Below are positions 16,250-24,100 of a stretch of 38,391 bases of DNA, in pieces. The stretch is from Deltaproteobacteria bacterium. Its GTDB lineage: Bacteria > Desulfobacterota > Desulfobaccia > Desulfobaccales > 0-14-0-80-60-11. The DNA lies in assembly GCA_030018495.1 (NCBI GenBank), contig JASEFS010000017.1, forward strand, positions 1 to 38,391. The letters run 5' to 3'. Both the position numbers and the translations under genes were made by a program. Position 1 is the stretch's first letter, and each line of letters starts with the position of its first letter. The notes below the pieces were generated by a model. It ran no database searches and was not told where the DNA came from. It saw only the letters and a program-made list of their open reading frames with translations.

Positions 16250-16360
16250 ATGAATTTTTTCCAGGTTTCTTTCAACCTGCGCCTCATGGTCCTGATAGTG
16301 GTGATCTGCGCCATAATGTATCTTTCCAGAAGAGAGTTGCTTCAGATTCTCGGCATCTAG
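16250..16360 (+). CDS. 36-residue single-pass membrane micro-protein
   Basis: A short frame encoding 36 residues: MNFFQVSFNLRL, then a strongly hydrophobic segment MVLIVVICAIMYL, then SRRELLQILGI and a TAG stop. GGAGGG stands 3-4 nt before the ATG, close but convincing. The design, one membrane helix with positively charged residues right after it, fits a small regulatory or assembly membrane protein. No family is recognized. Downstream is the convergent mutM gene; upstream is a long gap from which a promoter could act. It could still be chance coding. Confidence 0.5.
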   Translation: MNFFQVSFNLRLMVLIVVICAIMYLSRRELLQILGI

Positions 16361-16397
16361 CCCCGACCGCTTAAAAAATCCAAATTTATAAAACTAA

Positions 16398-16455
16398 TAC
16401 GCAAAGGCACAAAGTTAAATTCGTGAAACTTAATGTCTTGGTGTCTTTGTGGTAA
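16398..16455. repeat. Long inverted repeat (ACCACAAAGACAC type), copy 2
   Basis: A diverged copy of the element at 9504-9576. The right arm GTCTTGGTGTCTTTGTGGT is nearly identical, and the left arm ACGCAAAGGCACAAAG pairs with mismatches. The element overlaps the 3' end of mutM and contains its stop codon (16430-16432). Confidence 0.8.
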
Positions 16456-17299
16456 TATTTTGGCGGCCACGACGCTTGAGCTTCTGGCAGGCCGGGCAGA
16501 AAAAGGTGCTGCGCCCCGCCTGGACCAGGCGCCGGATGGGGGTTCCGCAAACCCGGCAGGGCTCCCCGGCCCGTCCGTAAACCATCAGCTCGAACTGGAA
16601 CAGGCCGGTTTCTCCCTGGCTGTTCAGATAGTCGTTCACGGTGGTGCCGCCCCGACGGATGGCTTTGGCCAGGATGCGCCGGGTTTCTTTGAGGACCCGC
16701 TCCCAATCCTTAAGGGAGAGGCGGCCGGCCGGCGTTTCCGGGTGCAGTCCCGCGGCAAACAGGATTTCGCAGGCATAGATGTTGCCAAGCCCGGCAAGAA
16801 TGCGGCCGTCCAGCAGGAAGTTTTTCAGGGGCCGGAGGCGGCCTCTGGCCTCTCCCGCCAGCCAGGCTGCGGTTACAGCCCGGGAAAAGGGGTCCCGTCC
16901 TACTTGTGCCAGAGGGGCTATGGGCACGCCGGGTTCAAACAGCAATACCCGGCCGAAACGGCGCACGTCCTGAAAGACCAGTTCCAGGCCGTTATCCAGA
17001 GAGACCCTCAAGTGCACATGGGGGAGAGTGGCCAGAGCGCCGGGTTCACCCACCATCAGTCTGCCGGTCATGCCCAGATGCACCAGCAGGGTGGACCCGT
17101 CTTCCAGGATAAACAGAAGATACTTTCCCTTCCTTTTGACTGCTGTGAGCCGGTTTCCCGCCAACCGGGATTGCAGGAAGGAGAGGGGGGACTGCTGCCG
17201 GAGAGGCTTGTCGCTGGCGCTTACCTTCAGGAACCGCCGTCCCACCAGGCGGGCGGCCAAACCCCGGCGAATAACCTCCACCTCCGGCAATTCAGGCAT
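16430..17299 (-). CDS. mutM: Formamidopyrimidine-DNA glycosylase
   Basis: A bifunctional base-excision glycosylase that removes 8-oxoguanine and formamidopyrimidines. The mature N-terminus PELPEVEVIRRGL places the catalytic Pro directly after Met and Glu next to it; this fixes the start at 17299, not the upstream TTG at 17320. AGGGA precedes the ATG by about 8 nt. Other family features are KRKGKYLLF (Lys about 60), the H2TH region GLGNIYACEILF and the C-terminal zinc finger CRVCG...CPACQ. The last eight residues (ITTKTPRH) lie beyond the finger and are encoded by an inverted-repeat element. No linked repair gene is seen. Confidence 0.95.
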   Translation of the reverse strand: MPELPEVEVIRRGLAARLVGRRFLKVSASDKPLRQQSPLSFLQSRLAGNRLTAVKRKGKYLLFILEDGSTLLVHLGMTGRLMVGEPGALATLPHVHLRVSLDNGLELVFQDVRRFGRVLLFEPGVPIAPLAQVGRDPFSRAVTAAWLAGEARGRLRPLKNFLLDGRILAGLGNIYACEILFAAGLHPETPAGRLSLKDWERVLKETRRILAKAIRRGGTTVNDYLNSQGETGLFQFELMVYGRAGEPCRVCGTPIRRLVQAGRSTFFCPACQKLKRRGRQNITTKTPRH

Positions 17300-17497
17300 A
17301 AGACTTTCCCTGTGGAACAAGCAAGGGGACCGAGTCGTTGAAGAAAATCAGTAAATTCCTCGATATATACCATGAGGAGGGGAAAAGTTCAAAATTCGCG
17401 AAACAGTTCGGCTTCCAGGCGTTGGGTCTTTGAGCTTCTGTTTTCATCATTTTCCTAAATCCAGTGTGCGGGTTCCCAGACCCAGGGGAAAGAATGC

Positions 17498-18430
17498 ATG
17501 AGACCATCGACCACCCAACCACCGGGGATTATGCCGCTGAAGTTATGGCTTCCGCCTTTTACCGGTCTGGTCTTGCTGTGTGTCATTTTGCTCCGGGCCC
17601 CTGCCGGCCTGTTGGCCGATCATGGTGGGAAGGCGCGGGCCCAAGTGGTCTTGACCCTGGACACCGACGGCAATGAGCGCGGCTTGCCCGAAGGTTTGCA
17701 TGGCTGGGTCAGCGTGCAGTCGGCCGGCGGCGGGGCGGCCGCCACCCTGTTTTCTGCGGGCGCGGGGCCTTTCGCCCTTACTTTGCCCGCAAGTTATTCC
17801 GGTGCCGGACAAATAACCGTGCGTCTTGCCGGAGCCGCACCCGCAGGCCGGCCTATTGCTATCCGGCCTGCTCCGGAAAAGGTCGAGCCCGCGGCTTCCA
17901 AGTCGGAGGCCGGCTTATCTCAACGCCCGCTTGGCTCCCGCGTCCGGGATAAGTTGCGCAGCCTCCGGGCCCGTCTGCGACCCTGGGTCTGGGCTTTTAT
18001 TGCCGCCGGCAAGGTGACGGCTCTAATCTTGCTGGCCGCGGGGATGGCCGCGGCCGGTTTCCTGGCGGCCCGACGATATGACCGGGGCTTTCGGCAGTCT
18101 GGTACTGGAAGCCTTTCCCCTCCTGACATGGAAAGCCAGGAGAAACTTCTGCTTTTGGCACAGGTGGAGAGTGTGCAAAAGGAGAAGGCGATTCTCGCCG
18201 CAAAACTGGGTGAGTTAGAGGCCAAGCTGAAGCAGGCGGCCGCAGAGAGGGACGACTTGGCGGCCAGGCTGGAGGATAATTTTCAAAGAGCCCGGGAGAA
18301 AGCCGGCATCATCGCTGACCTGGAAGAGAAGCTTCAGGATGCGAAACATGAAGCCGACGCGGTGCAGCAGGAGTACTTAGCCCTTTATGGCCGGAACCCT
18401 GAAAGCAAAGACGTCCTCAAGAAAGGATAA
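17498..18430 (+). CDS. Membrane protein with coiled-coil tail, unknown function
   Basis: A 310-residue protein not recognized as a known family. An N-terminal signal or anchor segment (about 15-40) is followed by a beta-rich, Ala/Gly-rich extracytoplasmic part (about 45-125) and a basic linker. A second membrane helix follows (about 172-193, VTALILLAAGMAAAGFLAA), then RRYDR and a long heptad-rich coiled coil (about 215-292, with many Lys/Glu pairs). The topology suggests a periplasmic sensor or scaffold joined to a cytoplasmic coiled coil. The ATG at 17498 has a GGGGAAAG-like site about 6 nt before it; a second ATG at 17531 is possible. It converges on the zinc-ribbon/TPR operon. Confidence 0.6.
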   Translation: MRPSTTQPPGIMPLKLWLPPFTGLVLLCVILLRAPAGLLADHGGKARAQVVLTLDTDGNERGLPEGLHGWVSVQSAGGGAAATLFSAGAGPFALTLPASYSGAGQITVRLAGAAPAGRPIAIRPAPEKVEPAASKSEAGLSQRPLGSRVRDKLRSLRARLRPWVWAFIAAGKVTALILLAAGMAAAGFLAARRYDRGFRQSGTGSLSPPDMESQEKLLLLAQVESVQKEKAILAAKLGELEAKLKQAAAERDDLAARLEDNFQRAREKAGIIADLEEKLQDAKHEADAVQQEYLALYGRNPESKDVLKKG

Positions 18431-18446
18431 ACACAGGGGGCAGGAG

Positions 18447-18662
18447 TTAAAAAAGCATGTCGATAAAATGCTCATGGTAATCCTTGAGTTCCCGGTGGCA
18501 TTCGCCGCAATAGAAGCGCACCTCGCCTTCGATTTCCGATTCATCGCTCACCGCCGAGAAGCTGCCGTCCTCGTTTTGCACATAAAAGGTGGTAATGGTC
18601 ACTCCTTCCGCCACTTCATAGAAATCACTGTCATTGCCGCAATGCGGGCAGGATATTCTCAT
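18447..18662 (-). CDS. Small zinc-ribbon protein
   Basis: A 71-residue protein with two CX2C knuckles, CPHCG (Cys5, Cys8) and CGEC (Cys52, Cys55), separated by an acidic beta-hairpin region. This is a typical minimal zinc ribbon. Its ATG overlaps the TGA of the upstream TPR lipoprotein (ATGA, 18659-18662), so the two are translationally coupled. The function is unknown; protein-protein or nucleic-acid binding are both possible. Confidence 0.75.
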   Translation of the reverse strand: MRISCPHCGNDSDFYEVAEGVTITTFYVQNEDGSFSAVSDESEIEGEVRFYCGECHRELKDYHEHFIDMLF

Positions 18663-19273
18663 TTAACCTGTTCCTGCCGTAATGTAGCCTGGAGGCCCTG
18701 TCGATACAGGGGATTGCCGGGTTCCAGTTTGCGGGCCAGGTCCAGTTCGGTTTGGGCCAGCTTGGCCTGAGCCTGAGCCTTTTTCTGCATCCCTTTACCT
18801 AAGTAATACTGTTCCTGTTGGGCGAAGAGGCGGGCCAGGTAGAAATGGGTGCGCGCGTCCCGCGGGTTCAACTCATTGGAAGCCTGGAGCTCCTGCCGGG
18901 CCCGTTTGTATTGTTTCTGATGGTAGTGGATAATCCCCAGGTTGCGCAACAGACCGGCGCGGCTGATGCGGTTGTCGTTCTGGAGTGCCTTAAGCAGGAG
19001 CAACTCCAGGCGGGCCATGGTTTCTTCGTTGTTATAATTCGAGCTTCCCTCAACAAGCATCCGCTCGCTGAGCTCAAAAGCTTCCTCAGGAGAGAGCCCT
19101 CTTCCCTGCAAGGCCTGCTCCAGGCGGGCATGATCAGAAGTTCCAGCAGTCGCGAGCGGGGGAGGCGGCGGTGCTGCTACTTGAGGCGGCGGAACCGATT
19201 GCCGGGTGCACCCCGCGGATGCCAGAAGACACAACGCGGCCAGCCAGACGAAAGTCCTAAGTTCTCTCAACAA
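18659..19273 (-). CDS. TPR-containing lipoprotein
   Basis: An exported lipoprotein of about 204 residues. A hydrophobic signal ends in the lipobox LLASAGC, followed by a Pro-rich linker (VPPPQVAAPPPPPL) and TPR-like helices (about 95-190, e.g. AGLLRNLGIIHYHQKQYKRA and ARTHFYLARLF). TPR lipoproteins of this size act in outer-membrane or envelope assembly in many relatives, but no specific role is assigned. The longest frame starts at TTG 19291. AGGAGAGG lies 7 nt before a TTG at 19273, which is the preferred start. The gene is translationally coupled to the zinc-ribbon gene downstream. Confidence 0.7.
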   Translation of the reverse strand: MLRELRTFVWLAALCLLASAGCTRQSVPPPQVAAPPPPPLATAGTSDHARLEQALQGRGLSPEEAFELSERMLVEGSSNYNNEETMARLELLLLKALQNDNRISRAGLLRNLGIIHYHQKQYKRARQELQASNELNPRDARTHFYLARLFAQQEQYYLGKGMQKKAQAQAKLAQTELDLARKLEPGNPLYRQGLQATLRQEQVK

Positions 19274-19362
19274 GGGCAAACCTCTCCTCAAGCAAATTTA
19301 CGGAACTTATTATGCCATCCTGGACAAAGCGTCAACCTTTTTTAGACGCCGGCCGGAGGGCA

Positions 19363-19776
19363 TTAAACCGCGATTTGCTCCGCGATGAGTTCTTCCCGGG
19401 GATATTTGAAACCCTTGCGCACCACTTGACTACTGACGCGCTCGGGCTTCAATCGCTTAAGTATGTGGTCAGCCAGAAGATCGGCCTGTCGGTGGTCGCC
19501 GCAAGTGAAGATGTCCAGCACCAGATAACCGAATTCTGGCCAGGTGTGGAGGGAAATATGCGATTGGGCCAATAGTGTGAAACCGGTAACGCCATGCGGC
19601 TCAAATTGATGAAAGCGGGATCCCAGGTTGGTGAGCCCCGCTACCTTAACTGCATTCCTCACAAGATTGTGTAAAAACTTCCGGGAATTGATTTTGTCCT
19701 GATCGCAGCCGTAAAGCTCCATCATCAGATGGTATCCGTCAGGCCGCGGATTCTGGACCAGGAACTCCCTTTTCAT
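19363..19776 (-). CDS. speD: S-adenosylmethionine decarboxylase proenzyme
   Basis: A 137-residue class-1B AdoMet decarboxylase, which makes the aminopropyl donor for spermidine. The self-processing site QSHISLHTWPE has Ser72 as the precursor of the pyruvoyl group. HFxxFxPxGVT-like (here FHQFEPHGVTGFTLLA) and FTCGDH (catalytic Cys about 92) are also intact. The ATG at 19776 follows GGGAGGG by 8 nt. No spermidine synthase lies beside it. A promoter-like pair and a leader of about 90 nt precede it. The leader also contains a 4-codon ATG...TGA micro-frame (MKGR). Confidence 0.93.
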   Translation of the reverse strand: MKREFLVQNPRPDGYHLMMELYGCDQDKINSRKFLHNLVRNAVKVAGLTNLGSRFHQFEPHGVTGFTLLAQSHISLHTWPEFGYLVLDIFTCGDHRQADLLADHILKRLKPERVSSQVVRKGFKYPREELIAEQIAV

Positions 19777-19867
19777 GGGCCGAACCCTCCCTTCACAAAT
19801 TTTGGCAGGGAATCACCTCCCTTTCATGCCACCCCCTTGTTAGTTAAACGGGTTTGCAAACTCTAAG

Positions 19868-19896
19868 TATCTATACAAAATCCTAACCTTCGTCAA
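19868..19896 (-). promoter_or_regulatory. Candidate sigma-70 promoter of speD
   Basis: On the minus strand TTGACG (19891-19896) and TAGATA (19868-19873) are 17 bp apart, close to the sigma-70 consensus. The predicted transcript would start about 85 nt before the speD ATG. Confidence 0.45.
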
Positions 19897-20006
19897 GAGA
19901 AATCGTACCGAAAAGGGAAACCTCTTCCCGGATGCCGCGCAGGCAGGACAGGGGCTCCTTCTGAACCAGGCGGCACCTTGAATTGCCGCGTGACGCGGTC
20001 ATAATT

Positions 20007-20855
20007 TCATCGCAAAAGGCCCCGCTCAATGAGCAGGGGGCGCGGGTCCACCAGGTGGCGGGCAAACCAGGACTCGTAATCTTTGGCTTCCAAAGCCAGG
20101 GCCAGGATCTCGGAAAAATGGAAAATCGGCAGCTTTTGTTCCAGGGTGCAGCGAATTTCCAGGTTGAGTTGACACATGGCGCACACCGTCACTAAACATT
20201 CCGCCCCGGCTGTCACCGCGCTCTGGATGATTTCATTGACCATCTGCGTGACCAGCCCGGGCCGCACCGCGGAGAGAAAACTGCCGCAGCAGCGGTTGGT
20301 GAGCGCTTTGACCACAGGCACGGCCCCCAACGCGGCCAGCACGTTTTCCACCTCTCCCTGATAGTATCTTTCCCGGCGCAGGGCCGGCGGGCGAAACAGG
20401 GTGCAGCCGTAATAGGGCATGACTTTCAAGCCTTCGAGGCCGTCCCGCTTCCAGGTTTGCGGGCCGAGTTTCACCACTGCCTCCAGGAAGTGAATTATTT
20501 CCAAATCGGGGGAAATCGGGCGTTTCCAACGGCGCTCCTGGGCCCGGCGCATGAGCTTGTCCTGCCTCAGGATTTGGTGCGTTTCCCTGAGATGGTGCAA
20601 GCAGCGGGGGCACATCACCAGGAGGGGCCGGTCAGGTTCCGCCAGGGAGAGGTTCCGGGCCGAGAGATTAAAGCCCAGTTCCGGGTCTATGGCAAAGGCC
20701 GAAGACGAGCCGCAGCAATTCCAGTCTTCCAGTTCCTTCAGATTAAGACCCAGGCTCCGGCAGGCGTGCAGCAGGGATTGATTGCTTTCCCAGGAGGTGG
20801 TGACCACGGAGCAGCCCGGGAAATAGGAAAATTCGAGGCTGTCTTTGTCTCTCAC
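20007..20855 (-). CDS. HdrB-like heterodisulfide reductase subunit
   Basis: A protein of about 282 residues with two CCG domains. Each has the cysteine set that holds a non-cubane [4Fe-4S] cluster in HdrB: FPGCSVV, NCCGSSSAF and MCPRC in the first, then YYGCTLF, NRCCGSF and VCAMC in the second. HdrB-type proteins reduce disulfides or act as electron-accepting modules in membrane or cytosolic complexes. The longest frame opens with TTG at 20873, but GTG at 20855 overlaps the stop of the upstream HdrC gene in a GTGA arrangement and is preferred. No HdrA flavoprotein is in the window, so its electron donor is unknown. Confidence 0.85.
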   Translation of the reverse strand: MRDKDSLEFSYFPGCSVVTTSWESNQSLLHACRSLGLNLKELEDWNCCGSSSAFAIDPELGFNLSARNLSLAEPDRPLLVMCPRCLHHLRETHQILRQDKLMRRAQERRWKRPISPDLEIIHFLEAVVKLGPQTWKRDGLEGLKVMPYYGCTLFRPPALRRERYYQGEVENVLAALGAVPVVKALTNRCCGSFLSAVRPGLVTQMVNEIIQSAVTAGAECLVTVCAMCQLNLEIRCTLEQKLPIFHFSEILALALEAKDYESWFARHLVDPRPLLIERGLLR

Positions 20856-21499
20856 GGCTTCACCACCCGCCAATAAGGCAGGAACAGGCGGTGGATTTCC
20901 TTAAGCGCCCTGATGCGGGAAGGCCGCAAATCCAATTTGCGCTTGCTCAACATCTTCAAGCCGACATCCACATCCTTGAACCATTCGCCCGTGAGCAGTT
21001 TGAGCCGGAGCATAATTCCCAGTTTGTGGGTGCGGCCGTGGCGTTCGATGGAACGCACCACCTCCAGGTGGAATTTCAGGATGTCCGGGGTGGGCACCGG
21101 CACCCTTTCCTCCAAAGCCATGTGGCACAAGGTGTTCATCATGGCGGCGATGTCGATGGCCATGGGGCACTGGCTGGCGCAGGTGTGGCAGTTCACGCAT
21201 ATCCAGATGGTGCGGGTCGACAAAGCCTCCTCCCTGAGGCCGTAATGCACCATGCGCATCACCGCGTAAGGCGGGACGTCCATGGCCGTGACAAAGGGGC
21301 AGCCGTTGCCGCAGGAGCGGCAGAAATAGCAACGTCTCAGGCCCGCGTGGCTGCGGCGCTCCACTTCCTCGGCAAAATCACGATCCAGAGCGTCCACTTC
21401 AATAATTTTAGGGCCGAAGAGGGAGTCGGTCCCGATTTGCCAGATCTGCTCCAGCGGGTCTTTTTTATCGGTAATAATCAACTTCGCCTCATTGAGCAT
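20852..21499 (-). CDS. HdrC-like ferredoxin subunit
   Basis: A 215-residue iron-sulfur protein with two 4Fe-4S motifs, CYFCRSCGNGCP and CVNCHTCASQCP, in the HdrC arrangement (CX2CX2CX3C twice, about residues 57-68 and 101-112). The rest is helical. It overlaps the downstream HdrB gene by 4 bp, so the two form one translational unit and probably one HdrCB module passing electrons to the HdrB cluster. A TATAAT box lies upstream (21526-21531), but no strong ribosome site is seen before the ATG. Confidence 0.88.
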   Translation of the reverse strand: MLNEAKLIITDKKDPLEQIWQIGTDSLFGPKIIEVDALDRDFAEEVERRSHAGLRRCYFCRSCGNGCPFVTAMDVPPYAVMRMVHYGLREEALSTRTIWICVNCHTCASQCPMAIDIAAMMNTLCHMALEERVPVPTPDILKFHLEVVRSIERHGRTHKLGIMLRLKLLTGEWFKDVDVGLKMLSKRKLDLRPSRIRALKEIHRLFLPYWRVVKP

Positions 21500-21525
21500 G
21501 ACAAAAATTAAATTCCCGGATATGA

Positions 21526-21531
21526 ATTATA
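21526..21531 (-). promoter_or_regulatory. TATAAT -10 box upstream of hdrCB
   Basis: A perfect TATAAT on the minus strand, 26 bp upstream of the HdrC ATG. The matching -35 region is weak, so the promoter call is tentative. Confidence 0.35.
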
Positions 21532-21652
21532 GGAATAAAGAAATTTCCGGGATACCACACCTCTGCTTACAAGCAGGCAGGCAGCATGGCGGGTCGGGCC
21601 TTGAATCAGCGTTGAAACCATTATAGCCAGATTGCGGGAAAGGTTCATGTCT

Positions 21653-22138
21653 ATGTTGAAAAGAAAACAATTTTTTTTCGTCCCCGCGGCGGCTATGGTC
21701 GCATTGATTATTTTGGGGCCCGGAACAGGGCGGGCGGAGGATGATAAAAGTTTCACCGGCGAAGTGGTGCAACTGGCGGAGCAAGCCATTGCACCCGGAG
21801 AGGCCGAATTGACGGTATCTATAGAAGTGCCCGCGGGTTATGAGATAATGCGCGATGTCCCGTCGCTGGTAACCGTGACTCCGGCAGATAAGAGCGTCAT
21901 CGGCCTGGGTGAGGGCGCGGATGCCGCCTGCAAGCAGCCCCAGTTTCCGCTGCGCCTGCCGGTCAAGGCGCAAGCCGGCGCCACCAGAGTCCGGGTGGAC
22001 CTTTTGCTGTATTATTGTAAACAAGGGGCCGGGGGTCTGTGCATCACCAAGCAGGCGCGGCATGTCCTGCCGGTGAAGGTTGATGAGGCCGCGAAAAATA
22101 AGCAGCTTCAGGTCTCCTTCAAACTGCCGGCGATTTAG
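21653..22138 (+). CDS. Exported DsbD-alpha/NHLRC2-C-terminal-like protein
   Basis: An exported protein of about 161 residues. A signal peptide (MLKRKQFFFVPAAAMVALII) leads into a single beta-sandwich-like domain with IEVPAGYEIMRDVPSLVTV, FPLRLPVKAQAGATRVRVDLL and YYCKQGAGGLC. This resembles the domain at the C-terminus of NHL-repeat thioredoxins and the N-terminus of DsbD. Two cysteines in YYC...GLC may form a redox pair. The frame opens with TTG at 21632; GGGAAAGG lies 9 nt before the ATG at 21653, which is preferred. It is divergent from hdrCB and may be a redox partner, but this is a guess. Confidence 0.6.
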   Translation: MLKRKQFFFVPAAAMVALIILGPGTGRAEDDKSFTGEVVQLAEQAIAPGEAELTVSIEVPAGYEIMRDVPSLVTVTPADKSVIGLGEGADAACKQPQFPLRLPVKAQAGATRVRVDLLLYYCKQGAGGLCITKQARHVLPVKVDEAAKNKQLQVSFKLPAI

Positions 22139-22223
22139 GGAAGCTCCCTATTGAGGTTTGTCTCCGGGAAGGGTCAGCTTGACAGTGGAGTTTGGGGGGG
22201 AAATAATCAAGGAACGGAAATTT

Positions 22224-22248
22224 GGTGGCGGGCAGTGCCCGCTCTACA
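22224..22248. repeat. Palindrome GCGGGCA-G-TGCCCGC
   Basis: A 7-bp perfect stem within GGTGGCGGGCAGTGCCCGCT, a REP-type palindrome located 86 bp after the exported-protein gene and 5 bp before a heptamer tract. Confidence 0.65.
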
Positions 22249-22252
22249 TTTA

Positions 22253-22282
22253 CTGACCACTGGCCACTGACCACTGGCCACT
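22253..22282. repeat. Heptamer tandem repeat (CTGACCA/CTGGCCA x4)
   Basis: Units CTGACCA, CTGGCCA, CTGACCA, CTGGCCA alternate strictly and end 26 bp before the hemB start. The same unit family overlaps the carB stop at 31436-31470. Confidence 0.9.
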
Positions 22283-22308
22283 TTTAAAAGAAGAAAGGCG
22301 GTACCGGC

Positions 22309-23283
22309 ATGGAACTGGTGTTTCGGCCCCGGCGGCTGAGAAGACGGGAAGCGATCAGGAAGATGGTGCGGGAGACGGTGCTGCGGCCCGAGGACTTCAT
22401 TTATCCCATGTTCGCCGCGCCGGGCCAGAAGGTAAAGCAGGAAATCGAGGCCATGCCCGGCATCTCCCGGCTGTCGCCGGACCTTTTGGTGGAAGAGGCC
22501 AAGGCCGCGTATGACCTGGGAGTGCCTGCGGTGCTGCTTTTCGGCCTGCCCTTAAAAAAGGATGAGACCGGCAGCGACGCGGCCAACCCCAGGGGCACGG
22601 TGCAGCAGGCGGTCAGAGCCTTGAAAAAAGCGCTGCCGGACCTGGTGGTGATCACCGACGTCTGCCTGTGCGCCTATACCAGCCACGGGCACTGCGGCAT
22701 CGTGCATCGGGGCGAGATCGACAATGACGCGACGCTGGAGGTTTTGAGCGAAGTGGCCCTGTCCCACGCCGAAGCCGGTGCGGATATGGTGGCCCCTTCG
22801 GACATGATGGACGGCCGGGTGGGGGCCATCCGGGAGGCCCTGGACGAGCGGGGTTTCGAAATGGTGGCGATTCTGTCCTATGCGGTCAAGTACGCCTCCA
22901 GCTTTTACGGCCCCTTCCGGGAGGCCGCGGAGAGCGCGCCCCAATTCGGCGACCGCCGGGGCTATCAGATGGACCCGGCCAACAGCCGGGAGGCCATCCT
23001 GGAGGCGTCCCTGGACGTGGAAGAGGGCGCGGATATCATCATGGTGAAGCCCGCCATGCCTTACCTCGATATCATTTCTCAACTTGCAGGCGAGTTCGAC
23101 CAGCCCATCGCGGCCTACCAGGTGAGCGGCGAGTATGCCATGATCAAGGCCGCCGCCCAAAAAGGCTGGCTGGACGAACAGGCCGTGATGCTGGAGTCCC
23201 TGACTTCAATCAAGCGGGCCGGCGCGGATGTGATCTTGACCTATTTTGCCAAGGACGCGGCGGCGTTGGCGGCTAAATCTTGA
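22309..23283 (+). CDS. hemB: Delta-aminolevulinic acid dehydratase (porphobilinogen synthase)
   Basis: A 324-residue enzyme that condenses two 5-aminolevulinate molecules to porphobilinogen. The active-site zinc ligands are visible in [14 protein letters not shown] (Cys119, Cys121, Cys129), so it is the zinc-dependent type. The two Schiff-base lysines are Lys194 (SYAVKYAS) and Lys247 (MVKPAMPY). The N-terminus RPRRLRR and the length are standard. AAGAAAGGCGG precedes the ATG. It opens a block with ahbD and an AhbA/B-type gene, the later siroheme-route enzymes, with a RAYT transposase inserted between. Confidence 0.96.
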   Translation: MELVFRPRRLRRREAIRKMVRETVLRPEDFIYPMFAAPGQKVKQEIEAMPGISRLSPDLLVEEAKAAYDLGVPAVLLFGLPLKKDETGSDAANPRGTVQQAVRALKKALPDLVVITDVCLCAYTSHGHCGIVHRGEIDNDATLEVLSEVALSHAEAGADMVAPSDMMDGRVGAIREALDERGFEMVAILSYAVKYASSFYGPFREAAESAPQFGDRRGYQMDPANSREAILEASLDVEEGADIIMVKPAMPYLDIISQLAGEFDQPIAAYQVSGEYAMIKAAAQKGWLDEQAVMLESLTSIKRAGADVILTYFAKDAAALAAKS

Positions 23284-23301
23284 GCGCCTCATGACTAACT
23301 C

Positions 23302-23355
23302 GCAGGGGCGCAATTCATTGCGCCCTTTAAGGGCTCGATAAATCGAGCCCCTACA
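23302..23355 (+). repeat. REP double hairpin, copy A (upstream of RAYT)
   Basis: A 54-bp element with hairpin 1 GGGCGCAAT-TC-ATTGCGCCC and hairpin 2 GGGCTCGAT-AA-ATCGAGCCC, bounded by AGGGG and CCCCTA. It begins 18 bp after the hemB stop and ends just before the transposase leader. Confidence 0.9.
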
Positions 23356-23375
23356 AATGGAGCCCCTACAAATGG
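23346..23375 (+). repeat. 15-bp tandem duplication of the REP end
   Basis: AGCCCCTACAAATGG occurs twice in direct succession (23346-23360 and 23361-23375). The duplicated GGAG motifs supply the only ribosome-site-like sequences before the transposase start. Confidence 0.9.
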
Positions 23376-23383
23376 AGTTGTCG

Positions 23384-23986
23384 ATGAGAGAAGGAAATTT
23401 TTTTCAGCCTCGCAAACCATTACGCCTATCCGGTTTTGATTACGGGCAAACAGGGGCATATTTTATCACTATCTGCACGGCTGATAGGGAAAATCTTTTC
23501 GGTCATATTATTGATGGGCAGATGCAGGAAAACAAAATAGGCAAAACTGTTCATGTTTTATGGCATGATTTGAATAATAGATTCAATTCGATAGAAACAG
23601 ATGCCTTTGTAGTAATGCCGAATCATGTGCACGGCATCATTATTGTAGGGGCGCAATTCATTGCGCCCTCTAAGGGCTTGATGAATCAAGCCCCTACATT
23701 GGGTGACATTGTTCGCACTTTTAAAGCTGTCTCCAGCAGGGAGATTCGGACAAGTCTTCTTTCTCGCTTTGCCTGGCAGCGGAATTATTATGAGCATGTC
23801 ATACGGGACGATAAATCGTTAAACCGGATTAGAGAGTATATCGTTACCAACCCCTTGAGATGGGAACTTGATCGGGAAAACCCCTCCGCCCAAGGGAATG
23901 ATGATTTTGATATCTGGTTGGATGGTTTTAAGAAGAAAAGAAACCTCCAATCTGGCATAACAAAGGCTAACAAAATCAGACCTTGA
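23384..23986 (+). CDS. RAYT-type REP-associated tyrosine transposase
   Basis: A 200-residue Y1/HUH nuclease of the REP-associated tyrosine transposase family. The N-terminus FDYGQTGAYFITICTADR is typical. The metal-binding HUH motif is in VMPNHVHGIII, and the catalytic Tyr is in WQRNYYEHVIRD. The family's C-terminal YIVTNPLRWELDREN is present. An ATG at 23384 with TGGAG 6 nt upstream is preferred over starts inside the REP at 23357 and 23372. Residues from VGAQFIAPSKG through MNQAPT are encoded by an in-frame copy of the element's own REP, in a surface loop. The gene is flanked by two more copies. It lies between hemB and ahbD, and is less GC-rich than its neighbours, consistent with transfer. 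Confidence 0.92.
   Translation: MREGNFFQPRKPLRLSGFDYGQTGAYFITICTADRENLFGHIIDGQMQENKIGKTVHVLWHDLNNRFNSIETDAFVVMPNHVHGIIIVGAQFIAPSKGLMNQAPTLGDIVRTFKAVSSREIRTSLLSRFAWQRNYYEHVIRDDKSLNRIREYIVTNPLRWELDRENPSAQGNDDFDIWLDGFKKKRNLQSGITKANKIRP
23645..23698 (+). repeat. REP double hairpin, copy B, in frame inside RAYT
   Basis: A 54-bp copy (18 codons) of the element at 24101. Hairpin 2 reads GGGCTTGAT-GA-ATCAAGCCC: relative to copies A and C, a C-to-T change in one arm is matched by G-to-A in the other. Length and phase keep the transposase frame open. Confidence 0.92.
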
Positions 23987-24100
23987 TGCTGGTGTTCCTG
24001 ACCAGCGTCAGCGCGACGACGCGGATTTAATTTTGGCCTGACCTATTCGCCAGGGAGGCGGCGTCAGCAATTAAATCTTAAGAACCTTCATAATTACTGC

